Assembly (NCBI GenBank): GCA_965222695.1
Contig: OZ244967.1
Coordinates: 3,534,001-3,598,000 of the forward strand
Length of the DNA: 64,000 bases
From: UBA7957 sp965222695
Lineage (GTDB): Bacteria > Pseudomonadota > Gammaproteobacteria > Granulosicoccales > Granulosicoccaceae
Direction: 5' to 3'
The notes under the pieces are model-generated. The model did no database searches. It was not told the DNA's origin and saw nothing but the letters and a program-made list of their open reading frames with translations. Below, piece after piece: positions 51,801 to 60,234 of the stretch. Each line of letters starts with the position of its first letter. Within the stretch, counting starts at the first letter, position 1. The translations under genes and the position numbers were made by a program.

Positions 51801-51938
51801 ATAGCTCTCATCGATGAACTGATCGGGCAATTCGACAGCCTCTACCCAAACCGGCTTTAAAATTCCCGAAAAGACGCAAGACCATCCCAAGCAGCCGATG
51901 CAGTATAATAACCTCTCAAGAATTGAGTTCTTGCGCAT
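48786..51938 (-). CDS. large secreted PQQ-type glucose/sorbosone dehydrogenase-like protein
   Basis: 1050 aa from the ATG at 51938 (AGGA five nt upstream; the frame is open to 51980). Signal-type hydrophobic start (LERLLYCIGCLGWSCVFSG) then a GSDH propeller (about 45-470: DRGLLSVAVHPQF, LWVTNGDG, VISFGLRNPYSLTIHP, KNFGWPCYSG), a PKD domain (about 485-570, YDWDFGNGQRSQDA), Ig-like regions, an unassigned beta module with SFFWNPRADM, a putative Ig domain (TEAMDSTIILQVGDRPDIVF) and a C-terminal hydrophobic segment (LFTLLFTFLILLFRYL). It is a paralogue of the protein at 18026-20233. The last 25 or so residues are antisense to the broken rhodanese gene. Confidence 0.85.
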   Translation of the reverse strand: MRKNSILERLLYCIGCLGWSCVFSGILKPVWVEAVELPDQFIDESYISGIRGQVTGFDWTPSGRLFIAEKSGIVSVAVKGDLLDEPFIDIREIVNDRVDRGLLSVAVHPQFPQQAFIYLLYTYDPPELASRGFSGAGAPDGDGNRVARLVRYTADASQDFNRALPDSAKVIMGLNSTFENIGDPNGKYNTDLPSCGPIDNPILDCLPIDELSHTIGSVRFDSQGYLWVTNGDGASYHSIEPMTVMVQDPDSMRGKIFRIDPDTGDGLQGNPYYDGNPKSNRSKVISFGLRNPYSLTIHPQTLEPYVGDVGWDLWEEINGGSAKNFGWPCYSGAEGGSQKRPGFEELPYCQDFYRQNPDVEAPIISWPRNDAGSAIVGDFYFADNFPAAYHGKLFYADFLQGWLRYADLSNADSVIKYDFASDMPALVELKVGRDGYLYYASINTGEIRRIRYTGERTDAVNERPVAIIEASVKSGPAPLSVNFNAASSYDPDGVIAEYDWDFGNGQRSQDAEARVVFQEPGKYTVTLEVRDEKGATDTQSTVISAAEPPVELDFQPIGEVAVFRVGDKAAFKGRVKGSEKLIDPQMFEWSASIIAVAGDAIPFATDSGESFSFTYPEHDDDHRVEVCLGLAITQSDRSKYCETLAVKTSRLYLDTYPTGLSLEYEGSSYRTPYEIKTIVGASRTIEAPERNGPGRFRRWSNSSESRLSVRIGEAAQKFVASYDVDGVASTYTEAFLPGESGCGGADGSAALQDVNPCWSFFWNPRADMIDTDLHERLVFLNGRYRPDSTDSNLYLSKHAAHTGRGVSDGAEFAEYAIAAITVPAPGRYAIVQSMINDKNDLCGDGMDVQVLLNGNTVFSRDIVNGGSADFDTDLEVLGIGDRVFIAAGPKQTTECDTFSWDFALHQQSSAEAGPVFTEAMDSTIILQVGDRPDIVFRATDANGDRLEYTATDMPGGLVIDNQSGKVTGKALTSGVFISTIEVSDGTSRARKEVRWEVKNSDGSLDSVNQSKGSGLSLFTLLFTFLILLFRYLPAVQSLHPTNRRFHQSFL

Positions 51939-52055
51939 TTTTCCTACGAATGTCACAAAATCCGAAAACTCCGACAGCATACCGTGATCAGCGATTTAAT
52001 CCGTGATCAAGTGTTAAACTTTTACTGAAATGCGCGAAATTGAACTTCTTATGAC

Positions 52056-53114
52056 ATGAATTCAAATGCTTATACATTATCAGCTCCTTTAAGCCGGAAT
52101 TCCTATTTTTGTCGCGATTACACGCAATGCCGACAAGGATTTTTGCATCTCGCCCGCCGAATCCGTATACCCATAAAGACAGTTTCCTTCGCAACGGAAG
52201 ACGGTACGGAATATTCGATTGATACGGCCTATCTCGGCCCCGATAATCCCAAACGAATCATTTTAATCGTCAGTGGAACGCATGGTGTGGAGGGGTTTGC
52301 CGGTTCGGCCTGTCAGTGCGCATTTCTCGATGCACACCGGCCACACCCTGAAATCGCATTTTTACTCGTGCATGCCTTAAACCCCTGGGGATTCGCACAT
52401 TGCCGCAGAGTTAATGAAAATAATGTCGATTTAAACCGCAACTTTATCGAATTTAAGAATGCTATCCCTGAAAATCCCGATTACGCGCGATATCACGGGC
52501 TGCTTCTACCGGGGCAATGGACCGGCCCGCAACGTGTGTTAGCCGATTTAAATTTGTATTTTCAAGTATTGCTGGGACGAAAAAAAACCATGCAGCGGGC
52601 GATAAGCGCAGGCCAGTACGCTTTTGCCGATGGTTTATTTTATGGCGGCAGCAGTGCCCAATGGAGCAATCGGGCCTGGAATAAGATCATTTCCGACTAT
52701 AGCGGCACCCCCTTGTCTGTGGTAGACCTTCACACCGGGCTCGGAAAATGGGGTCAATGCAGTTTACTGAGCAATATGGATCTATCATCGGAATGTTTTT
52801 CCAAAATGCAAACTTGGCTTGGCGATGCATTGCACAGTTCTGACAGACCTGATTCGATCGGCACAAAAACATCCGGAGCCCTAATTGACACTTTGCCGGT
52901 CGAAAGCCTCTCGGTGGTATTTGAGTTTGGTACCTATTCCACGGTTCGTGTACTCAACGCACTGCGCAGGGAGGCTTTGGAATTTAAAGCAGGCGTATTC
53001 AAGAATCGTCTCATGGGGGTTTTCTGCCCGGAAGACCCGCGGTGGCGGCAGTCAGTGCTGGCTCAATTTTTTGAAAAAATTTCCACTTATACAAATATGG
53101 TGGACAGCGTTTAG
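52056..53114 (+). CDS. DUF2817 / M14-like zinc peptidase-fold protein
   Basis: 352 aa, no signal peptide. It belongs to the DUF2817 branch of M14-type peptidases: SGTHGVEGFAGSACQCAFL holds the first zinc His/Glu, NENNVDLNRNF the Arg/Asn pocket, VVDLHTGLGKWG the third zinc ligand and VVFEFGTYS the catalytic Glu region. Relatives are annotated as deacylases or carboxypeptidases; the substrate here is not known. Convergent with rsmD. Confidence 0.88.
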   Translation: MNSNAYTLSAPLSRNSYFCRDYTQCRQGFLHLARRIRIPIKTVSFATEDGTEYSIDTAYLGPDNPKRIILIVSGTHGVEGFAGSACQCAFLDAHRPHPEIAFLLVHALNPWGFAHCRRVNENNVDLNRNFIEFKNAIPENPDYARYHGLLLPGQWTGPQRVLADLNLYFQVLLGRKKTMQRAISAGQYAFADGLFYGGSSAQWSNRAWNKIISDYSGTPLSVVDLHTGLGKWGQCSLLSNMDLSSECFSKMQTWLGDALHSSDRPDSIGTKTSGALIDTLPVESLSVVFEFGTYSTVRVLNALRREALEFKAGVFKNRLMGVFCPEDPRWRQSVLAQFFEKISTYTNMVDSV

Positions 53115-53117
53115 TGG

Positions 53118-53720
53118 CTATTCCGGTATTACGCTCAGTAAGTTGAATTTGACCTGCCCGGCTTTTTTTTCTTTCAGTATTTGCCAGTTCAACGCGAGAT
53201 ACTCACCCGGAGAGAAATCCTTTGGGAATTCAATATAGATTTTGGATTCTGGCTTTAAGCACGCTGACTGACTCAGAGACTGCAGGCATGGGATCAGCAA
53301 ATCGCTGCTGAACGGCGGGTCGAGAAAAACGATATCGAACAACTGCGTGTTCTGCTGCAAAAAATCGAGTGCGGCTGATTGAATAATCCGCACACTTTTT
53401 CCTGCCCCCAGATTCTCGCAATTAACCTGAAGGCTTTTTACAACCACGGGGGAGGAGTCGATCAAGACAACGCTTGCAGCCCCGCGAGAAGCGGCCTCGA
53501 ATCCCATAACACCGCTGCCGGCAAATAAATCGAGGCAGGAGGCATGGGCCACATCCGTTTGCAGCCAGTTAAACAGGGTTTCGCGAATCCGGTCTCCGGT
53601 CGGACGCAACCCCGGATTGTCGGGAAATTCGATACGTCGTCCACGCCAGTGCCCACCGATAATCCTCAAAGTATTAGTCGCACCCGACGCTTTATTTCTG
53701 CCCCGTCTGTTACTCACCAC
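53118..53720 (-). CDS. rsmD: 16S rRNA (guanine(966)-N(2))-methyltransferase
   Basis: 200 aa class I methyltransferase: RIIGGHWRGRRIEFPDNPGLRPTGDRIRETLFNWL at the N-terminus, SAM motif LDLFAGSGVMGFEAASRGA and the DPPF catalytic motif (IVFLDPPFSS) near residue 128. Methylates guanine 966 of 16S rRNA in assembling 30S subunits. The start overlaps the 3' end of the M16 peptidase gene by 11 bp, giving the usual ftsY-adjacent cluster. Confidence 0.95.
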   Translation of the reverse strand: MVSNRRGRNKASGATNTLRIIGGHWRGRRIEFPDNPGLRPTGDRIRETLFNWLQTDVAHASCLDLFAGSGVMGFEAASRGAASVVLIDSSPVVVKSLQVNCENLGAGKSVRIIQSAALDFLQQNTQLFDIVFLDPPFSSDLLIPCLQSLSQSACLKPESKIYIEFPKDFSPGEYLALNWQILKEKKAGQVKFNLLSVIPE

Positions 53721-55029
53721 CGCCTACTATGACCGTAATCAGCTTTTGCGGGTCGATGGCGTCGCGGAATGCCTGATGGACACTGTCCCGGGTTTCGGTT
53801 TCAATCCGCTCATTGAACCGTTCGAGATAATCCAGGGGTAAATCATAAAACCCGATCAGGGAAGCGTATTGTGCAAGTTTGGCATTGGTGTCCGTTTTTA
53901 GGGCAGAGCCCCCGGTGATATTTTTAATGCTCGATTCAAATGCCGCCTCGCTCGGACCTTCTTCGATAAAATTCCGCAGATTTTGCATAACAATATCAAC
54001 TGCCTGCTCGACTTGATCGTTTCGGGTCTGTAGCCCGATCAGAAACGGCCCCTTGGCATCCATGGGTGAAAAATAGCTATAGACACTGTAGGCGAGCCCT
54101 CTTTTTTCACGCACTTCATCCATTAAAATCGAAGAAAACCCGCTACCGCCGAATCCGTGGTTTGCGATATAGAGCGCGAAGTGTTCCTTAGCGCCCCGGG
54201 CGACGCCGGGCTGACCGATCAATATATGGGACTGCGCCGAAGGAAAATTTATCCGGATTGTCTGCGCCTGATCCAGCGACTTCACTTCTGGCAATTCGGC
54301 CGCCTTAGCTCCCCTGGGCATGGCTTTGACCAGTTTTTCCGCCAGCTTCTCAGCCTCTTCGCGGCTGAGTTGTCCGACAATGGAGAGCTGGGCGTTTTCG
54401 GCGACGTAATACTGTTTGTAAAACGCAATCACATCTTCGCGCGTTATACTTTCTATATCTTTTTCCTCGGCAGCTGAAGCGTAAGGATGGTCGCGGTAGA
54501 TGGCTTTGAACAGCGCCTTTTCCGCGATATCGCCCGGCTTTTGCTGCTCGTTCTTCAGACTGGTAATGAGTTGGGATTGCATCAGTTCCAGTTCCGCCTG
54601 CGGAAAGTCAGGCTTACCCAAAACATCGGCCATAACCGCCACGGCATCATCCAGCATCTGTGGCATGGTAAGGCTTCTAAGCGTCACCCATGCCATATCG
54701 CGCAAGGATCCGGTTGAAAATTGAGCGCCCACGTTCTCAAGCCGTTCGGCCAGCGTGTTGGCGTCCAGACCATTGGCACCGTTACCGATCAGTGCCGATG
54801 TCATATCGGCCACTGCGGTTTTATCCCCATCCCGTGCACTACCTGCAGCAAAAACCATCCGAAGATCAACCATCGGCAGGGATTCCGAAGGAAAGAAGAA
54901 TACTTTGACACCATTGCCGGTCGTCCAGCTTTGCAAACGATTTTCAGCCGCAACCAGAGTTCCCTGAAATACCGGTGCCGCCAGCAATAATATCAGCAGT
55001 ACAATTTTTCGGATTTCTCTTTCCATCAT
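53710..55029 (-). CDS. M16-family peptidase-like protein, non-catalytic partner
   Basis: About 439 aa from an ATG at 55029 (AGGG a few bases upstream; the frame is open to 55044, overlapping the upstream gene). Signal peptide (KIVLLILLLAAPVFQGTLVA). M16 fold with the C-terminal-type domain RINFPSAQSHILIGQPG, DEVREKRGLAYSVYSYF. The HxxEH zinc motif is absent (its place reads VADMTSALIG), so this is the inactive partner, as in processing-peptidase-like M16 pairs. Periplasmic. Confidence 0.88.
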   Translation of the reverse strand: MMEREIRKIVLLILLLAAPVFQGTLVAAENRLQSWTTGNGVKVFFFPSESLPMVDLRMVFAAGSARDGDKTAVADMTSALIGNGANGLDANTLAERLENVGAQFSTGSLRDMAWVTLRSLTMPQMLDDAVAVMADVLGKPDFPQAELELMQSQLITSLKNEQQKPGDIAEKALFKAIYRDHPYASAAEEKDIESITREDVIAFYKQYYVAENAQLSIVGQLSREEAEKLAEKLVKAMPRGAKAAELPEVKSLDQAQTIRINFPSAQSHILIGQPGVARGAKEHFALYIANHGFGGSGFSSILMDEVREKRGLAYSVYSYFSPMDAKGPFLIGLQTRNDQVEQAVDIVMQNLRNFIEEGPSEAAFESSIKNITGGSALKTDTNAKLAQYASLIGFYDLPLDYLERFNERIETETRDSVHQAFRDAIDPQKLITVIVGGGE

Positions 55030-55030
55030 C

Positions 55031-56398
55031 TCAGCCCTGCCCATCGCTTTTTTCTGCAGGATTACTCTCTTGTACGCTTATCGCCAAGGGATTCAATGCG
55101 CCGACGGTCAAGCGCTCCTTGATCAGGTATTTTACGGCTGCGTTTTTCACTTGCTCCGAATTGACCGACTGAATTCCCTGTACATATTTATCCATGGCAT
55201 CATAGCCGAATCCCAGAATTTCCAAACTGCCGATGGTCAACGCCTTATTGAACATCGAGTCTTTGTCAAACACATCACTGGCGATCACCTGGGCCTTCAC
55301 CCGCTTCAATTCCTGTTCGCTTATACCGTTCTGTTTGATCGCTTCGATTTCGTCTAACAAGGCTTTTTCCAGATCCGTCGGTGACGTCTCCGGCAAGGGT
55401 GTTCCGTCGAGAATGAACAGAGATTCGCGCGGTTTGTGCACATTGTACCCAACACCGATACTGGCCGCGATCTGCTTGCCGCGTACAAGATTGCGGGTGA
55501 ATCTGGCACTGTCACCGCCACCCAGTACGCCGGCCAATACTTCCAGTGCATAGGCGTCCGCCGGATCATCCAGTGTGGCCAGAGTTGGTGTTTTAAATCC
55601 CATAATCAGGTAAGGCAAATTTGCCGGCACATTGAGTTCGATTCGCCGGACTCCCCGTTGCTCGACTTCGGGCCGGGTTTTAATCGGCTCAAGTTCAAAG
55701 GGTTCAAGCACACCATAATACTTCTCCGCAAGGCTGAACACCCGCTCGGGATCTACGTCACCAACGACTACCAGAGCTGCATTATTAGGTGCGTACCATT
55801 GCTTATACCAATGATCGAGATCTTCCAAGGTCAACTCGTCAAGATCACGCGGCCAACCGATTACAGGAAGGCGCTCCGGGCTGGAAAGAAACGCTGTACC
55901 TAAGAACTGCTCATACAACAAAGCCCGTGGACGGTCTTCGGTCCGGGTGCGGCGTTCTTCCTTGACAACCTGAACCTCTTTGCGAAACTCCGCCTCATCC
56001 AGTTGTAAATTCCTCATCCTGTCCGCCTCTAATTCCATCATCAAATCGAGCCGGTCCACGGCAATCTGCTGATAGTAGCCTGTGTATTCCCTGCTGGTGA
56101 AAGCGTTTTCCCGGCCACCATTTTGGGCGACGATTTCGGAAAATTCTCCGGCTTTACGATTCTGTGTTCCTTTGAACATCATGTGTTCCAGCACATGTGA
56201 AATTCCGGTAATGCCATCGTGTTCGGAAATACTGCCGACCTTATACCACACCTGATGGACAACCACCGGCGCCCGGCGGTCCACTTCAACGATGACTTTC
56301 ATGCCGTTCTCCAGCACCCGGTGTTGAGGCGCCGCCGCCAATTGACAAGTCACCAACAATCCACAGACGACAATAAATTTTCGCAAGATTACTCTCAT
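55031..56398 (-). CDS. M16-family zinc peptidase, catalytic partner
   Basis: 455 aa with a signal peptide (VVCGLLVTCQLAAA). The inverted zinc motif HVLEH at residues 68-72 (TGISHVLEHMMFKGT) with the downstream Glu region EADRMRNLQLDEAEFRKEVQVVKEERR. It likely forms a periplasmic heterodimer with the following gene, which starts within its last codons. The pair is divergent from ftsY, a conserved arrangement. Confidence 0.92.
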   Translation of the reverse strand: MRVILRKFIVVCGLLVTCQLAAAPQHRVLENGMKVIVEVDRRAPVVVHQVWYKVGSISEHDGITGISHVLEHMMFKGTQNRKAGEFSEIVAQNGGRENAFTSREYTGYYQQIAVDRLDLMMELEADRMRNLQLDEAEFRKEVQVVKEERRTRTEDRPRALLYEQFLGTAFLSSPERLPVIGWPRDLDELTLEDLDHWYKQWYAPNNAALVVVGDVDPERVFSLAEKYYGVLEPFELEPIKTRPEVEQRGVRRIELNVPANLPYLIMGFKTPTLATLDDPADAYALEVLAGVLGGGDSARFTRNLVRGKQIAASIGVGYNVHKPRESLFILDGTPLPETSPTDLEKALLDEIEAIKQNGISEQELKRVKAQVIASDVFDKDSMFNKALTIGSLEILGFGYDAMDKYVQGIQSVNSEQVKNAAVKYLIKERLTVGALNPLAISVQESNPAEKSDGQG

Positions 56399-56471
56399 TG
56401 GGTTTTCCTTAAAACACAGGTCAATGATAGGATATGCCCTGATTTTTTCCGGCTCTTCGGATTATGACATC

Positions 56472-57470
56472 ATGGGTTTATTCAGTTTCAGAAAAAACAA
56501 AAAAGTTCCGGCTTCCGATAGCGACCCGGGGACTGCAGCCGAAGAAAAACTCTCCAAAAAACTGGAAAAAACCGGATCCCGCTTAAAAGCCGGCCTGCTT
56601 GACTTTTTCGGTGCCGCCAAAGCCATAGACGACGAATTGTTGGAGGAGCTGGAAACGCAGCTCATCCTGGCCGATGTGGGCGTTCAGGCAACACAACGGA
56701 TCATGGGCACACTAACCGAAAAAGTGGCACGTTCGCAATTGAACGACTCCAAGGCTTTGCAGCAAGCTTTACACCAGGAGTTGGTAGACATACTCTCGCC
56801 TTGCGAAAAACCGCTGGACATTCCCGACGGTCCGGATCCTTTTGTGATTCTGGTGGTCGGTGTAAACGGCTCGGGAAAAACAACGACCATCGGAAAGCTT
56901 GCCAAACAGCTACAGGGCGGCGGCAAATCGGTCATGCTTGCGGCAGGCGATACATTCCGCGCCGCAGCGGTAGAACAATTACAAACCTGGGGCGATAGAA
57001 ACAATGTTCCGGTAATTTCCCAGGGCAGCGGGGCCGATTCAGCATCGGTAATCTATGACGCGCTGGAATCCGCCCGCGCCCGGCAGGTAGACGTATTGAT
57101 TGCCGATACCGCGGGTAGGTTACATACTCAGTCCGGCCTGATGGATGAACTTAAAAAGGTTAAACGAGTGTTGGGAAAAATCGATCCTGAGGCACCACAG
57201 GAAGTCCTGATCGTTCTGGATGGCAGTACGGGTCAGAATGCACTGAGCCAGGCCGAGCAGTTCAACGCAGCCCTGACACTATCGGGAATTGCTGTCACGA
57301 AACTGGACGGAACCGCCAAAGGAGGCATTGTCTTTTCAATTGCAGAAAAGCTGGGAGTTCCGCTCCGGTTTATCGGCGTTGGAGAAAAAGTCACGGATCT
57401 GCGTGTATTTGAAGCCAGGGATTTTGTAGATGCATTACTCGAACCCGATTCGGAAACCACCACCTTGTGA
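56472..57470 (+). CDS. ftsY: signal recognition particle receptor FtsY
   Basis: 332 aa from the ATG at 56472 (frame open to 56424). Short acidic/charged A domain, then N and G domains: GVNGSGKTTTIGKLAKQ (G1), DTFRAAAVEQL, DTAGRLHT (G3), TKLDGTAKGG (G4). Targets ribosome-nascent chains with SRP to the Sec translocon. The A domain is short compared with E. coli FtsY (497 aa). Start codon of ftsE overlaps its stop (GTGA). Confidence 0.97.
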   Translation: MGLFSFRKNKKVPASDSDPGTAAEEKLSKKLEKTGSRLKAGLLDFFGAAKAIDDELLEELETQLILADVGVQATQRIMGTLTEKVARSQLNDSKALQQALHQELVDILSPCEKPLDIPDGPDPFVILVVGVNGSGKTTTIGKLAKQLQGGGKSVMLAAGDTFRAAAVEQLQTWGDRNNVPVISQGSGADSASVIYDALESARARQVDVLIADTAGRLHTQSGLMDELKKVKRVLGKIDPEAPQEVLIVLDGSTGQNALSQAEQFNAALTLSGIAVTKLDGTAKGGIVFSIAEKLGVPLRFIGVGEKVTDLRVFEARDFVDALLEPDSETTTL

Positions 57471-58150
57471 TCGAGTTTATCAATGTCAGCAAACAATACC
57501 GGGGCGGTAAAGCTGCGCTGAAACAGGTCAGCTTCCATATTCCCGATGGGGGCATAGGCTTTCTAACCGGCCATTCCGGCGCCGGGAAAAGTACTCTTCT
57601 AAAGCTGACGGCTGCGCTTGAAGCGCCCAGCGAAGGCAGGATTCTCATCGGTGGCACATCACTTGATCAGTTATCCGTTAAACAGCAAACACGCATGCGG
57701 CGACGCATGGGCTTGGTGTTTCAAAACCACTATTTATTGCTTGATCGAAACGTCTTTGACAACATTGCCCTGCCGCTGGTCATGGCCGGATACTCGTTTC
57801 GCGATATTCAGCGCCGTGTCCGCGCCGCACTGGATAAAGTCGGTCTGTTATCACTTGAAAAGGAAAATCCTTCCGTACTGTCAGGCGGAGAACAACAACG
57901 GATCGGTATTGCCCGTGCCGTGGTCAATCGGCCCAGGCTACTGCTTGCCGATGAACCGACCGGCAATCTGGATCCGGAAATGAGCATGGAAATCATGAAT
58001 CTTTTCCGTCAGTTTAACCAGGTTGGCGTGACCGTGCTGATCGCTACCCATGATTTAACCATGTTGCGGGAAATGAGGTTTCCCTTGCTGTCGCTCCGAG
58101 CCGGCAAATTGGTCCATAACGATTTTCATCACCCGAGGATGGAGCACTAG
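57467..58150 (+). CDS. ftsE: cell division ATP-binding protein FtsE
   Basis: 227-aa ABC ATPase with GTG start: Walker A GHSGAGKSTLLKL, signature LSGGEQQRIGIARA, Walker B LLLADEPTGNLD. Works with FtsX to control septal peptidoglycan hydrolases at the divisome. Start overlaps the ftsY stop and the stop overlaps the ftsX GTG, so translation of all three is coupled. Confidence 0.96.
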   Translation: MIEFINVSKQYRGGKAALKQVSFHIPDGGIGFLTGHSGAGKSTLLKLTAALEAPSEGRILIGGTSLDQLSVKQQTRMRRRMGLVFQNHYLLLDRNVFDNIALPLVMAGYSFRDIQRRVRAALDKVGLLSLEKENPSVLSGGEQQRIGIARAVVNRPRLLLADEPTGNLDPEMSMEIMNLFRQFNQVGVTVLIATHDLTMLREMRFPLLSLRAGKLVHNDFHHPRMEH

Positions 58151-59094
58151 TGTCCGGATCGAAAGGCATTCTGACTCGCTTAGCCTATTCCGGCCATGGT
58201 CACGCTCTGCGCAACAGCCTGAATTCGATGAAGCGAGCCAAAATAGCCACATTGCTGACCCTACTCGTGCTGGGAATATCTCTGGCTCTGCCGGCTGTTT
58301 TTGGTCTGATTGTCACGAATCTGCGTAAGATTGACGTTTCAAGTGAGGAAGCGAACAGTTTAACCCTCTATTTGCATCCCGCCATCAGTGACCTGCGCGG
58401 CGTAGAACTGGCAGGGGAAATTCAGCAACGTGAGGATATACGCTTTACACGGTATATTTCCCGCGACGAAGCCCTGGAAATGTTCAGCAAGCAATTCTCT
58501 CTGGCCGATGCAGCCGACACGCTGGACGAAAATCCGCTGCCGGGCGCAATCCTTGCCGTCATGGCAACCGATGACGATGATGAACTGCGGGTCAGGCTGC
58601 TGTCGGAAAATCTGCAAAGCCTGCCAGAGGTGGAGGTAGTCAAGTACGATATCCGATGGTTGAAGCGGTTGCACGCGATTTTAGCCCTGTTGTCACGCGG
58701 CGTATTTTTACTAGGCTCGCTACTCGTCGTCACCGCACTACTGGTGATAGGCAATACTATCCGCCTCGAAATGCAGCGCAGATCAGATGAAATCAGTGTT
58801 TCACACATGATCGGCGCCAGCCCCGGTCAGATACGGCGTCCGTTTCTCTACAGCGGGCTGATATATGGCATAGGCGGCGGGCTTTTAGCCTGCCTGCTGG
58901 TCACCGCAGTTATTTTGATATTACGCGGTCCGGCACAGGAACTTTCTGGCCTCTATGGCAGCAATTTCAGGCTTAAAGGGTTGAGTCCGGCTCATATCGG
59001 GTTACTGATGGGGTTCTCTACCCTGATCGGGGGAATAGGTGCCTGGCTGGCCGTTCGATGGCAGATTGTAAAAATAATGATGCAGGAGACATGA
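58150..59094 (+). CDS. ftsX: cell division protein FtsX
   Basis: 314-aa membrane protein with GTG start. Four membrane segments in the FtsX pattern: one after a cytoplasmic N-terminus (ATLLTLLVLGISLALPAVFGLIV), then an extracytoplasmic domain (SLTLYLHPAISDL) and three C-terminal helices (LLGSLLVVTALLVIGNTIRLEMQRRSDEISVSHMIGASPGQIRRPFLYSGLIYG region). Partner of FtsE. Last gene before rpoH. Confidence 0.96.
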   Translation: MSGSKGILTRLAYSGHGHALRNSLNSMKRAKIATLLTLLVLGISLALPAVFGLIVTNLRKIDVSSEEANSLTLYLHPAISDLRGVELAGEIQQREDIRFTRYISRDEALEMFSKQFSLADAADTLDENPLPGAILAVMATDDDDELRVRLLSENLQSLPEVEVVKYDIRWLKRLHAILALLSRGVFLLGSLLVVTALLVIGNTIRLEMQRRSDEISVSHMIGASPGQIRRPFLYSGLIYGIGGGLLACLLVTAVILILRGPAQELSGLYGSNFRLKGLSPAHIGLLMGFSTLIGGIGAWLAVRWQIVKIMMQET

Positions 59095-59183
59095 CCAAAT
59101 CGCCAGAATCGGGGCAAAATTGGTAAGATTCAATCACTTAAACAACTCCATCCGGCATAAAGTTTGAAGAACTTTATCCGCTA

Positions 59184-59213
59184 TTAGCACTCTAAGGGAA
59201 CGAGTGCTAAAAT
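59184..59213 (+). promoter_or_regulatory. CIRCE operator overlapping the rpoH promoter
   Basis: TTAGCACTC-N9-GAGTGCTAA at 59184-59210 is a perfect CIRCE element, the HrcA binding site. A plausible promoter overlies it: TTAGCA (59184-59189), 18-bp spacer and TAAAAT (59208-59213). It is 33 bp upstream of the rpoH ATG. Confidence 0.93.
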
Positions 59214-59242
59214 AGCTTCATGAATTTCCAATCGGAGGAACT

Positions 59243-60118
59243 ATGAGCAAAGCTTTGACAGTAAGTCAAACACAAGTGACATTACCGGTTATTGCTGATG
59301 ATGTAAGCAGTTATATCGCCAAGATCAGCAATACACCCGTGTTAACAGCCGAGCGGGAAAAGCAACTGGCTACTCGCTTGATAGAAAACAACGATCTGGA
59401 CGCGGCTAAGCAATTGATAATGTCGCAACTGCGATTTGTTGTGCATATAGCTCGAGGCTATACAGGTTACGGACTACCTCTGGCTGACCTCATCCAGGAG
59501 GGAAATCTCGGCTTGATGAAAGCCGTAAAACGGTTTGACCCCGATAAGGGCGTCCGATTGATCTCTTTTGCCGTTCACTGGATTCGCGCTGAAATTCATG
59601 AGTATGTGATCCGCAACTGGCGAATTGTCAAAGTCGCGACAACCAAAGCGCAACGCAAGCTATTTTTCAAACTGCGCAGCGCAAAAAAACGGCTGAGTTG
59701 GTTCAGTCCCGAAGAAGTCGATCTGGTTGCAAACGACCTTGGCGTGAAACCGGAAGTGGTTTTGGAGATGGAATCCCGCATGAGCGGCCAGGACACGGCC
59801 TTTGATTTACCCTCCGGCCCGAGTCACGATGACAACAGCACTGTATCGCCGGCTGACTATATCTTTGAGGAGGGTCGCTCCCCTGAACAATTGTTATTGG
59901 GAGATGACCAACGCAGCAACGATATTGCCATGTTGAGTGACGGTCTGGACGAGCTCGACGAGCGAAGCCGCGATATATTACGCCGCCGCTGGCTTAATGA
60001 AGACGGCAAAGCGACGTTACAGGAACTGGCGAATGAATATCAGGTATCACCCGAACGCATAAGGCAGATAGAGAAAAACGCGATGAATAAACTGAAAAAG
60101 CGTTTTACTGCCGCATAA
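59243..60118 (+). CDS. rpoH: heat-shock sigma factor RpoH (sigma-32)
   Basis: 291 aa. Region 2: LIMSQLRFVVHIARGYTGYGLPLADLIQEGNLGLMKAVKRFDP; the aromatic -10 readers follow in VHWIRAEIHEYVIRNWRIV. The RpoH box (TKAQRKLFFKLR, near 130-141) separates it from other sigmas. Region 4 has LDERSRDILRRRWL and the HTH SPERIRQIEKNAMNKLKKRF. Follows ftsX as in most gammaproteobacteria. Unusually, its promoter is covered by a CIRCE site, so HrcA probably represses it. SD GGAGGA. Confidence 0.97.
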   Translation: MSKALTVSQTQVTLPVIADDVSSYIAKISNTPVLTAEREKQLATRLIENNDLDAAKQLIMSQLRFVVHIARGYTGYGLPLADLIQEGNLGLMKAVKRFDPDKGVRLISFAVHWIRAEIHEYVIRNWRIVKVATTKAQRKLFFKLRSAKKRLSWFSPEEVDLVANDLGVKPEVVLEMESRMSGQDTAFDLPSGPSHDDNSTVSPADYIFEEGRSPEQLLLGDDQRSNDIAMLSDGLDELDERSRDILRRRWLNEDGKATLQELANEYQVSPERIRQIEKNAMNKLKKRFTAA

Positions 60119-60125
60119 ACCAATT

Positions 60126-60159
60126 CGGGATCCGGTGGGAGATATTTCCCCGGATCCCG
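60126..60159 (+). terminator. hairpin after rpoH
   Basis: CGGGATCCGG (60126-60135) pairs with CCGGATCCCG (60150-60159) over a short loop, 8 nt after the rpoH stop. No T run follows, so termination activity is uncertain. Confidence 0.5.
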
Positions 60160-60206
60160 AAGATTGTCGAGCCATACCCCCTGTCTTACCCAACCAAAAC
60201 ACCACA

Positions 60207-60234
60207 TTCGCGGGGAAACCCTGCTCCTACGAAG
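60207..60234. repeat. REP-like element (GTAGGAGC type)
   Basis: On the minus strand TTCGTAGGAGCAGGGTTTCC followed by CCGCGAA. Between convergent rpoH and cyoE; it contains the cyoE TAG stop (60227-60229). Related to 17457-17485. Confidence 0.65.
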
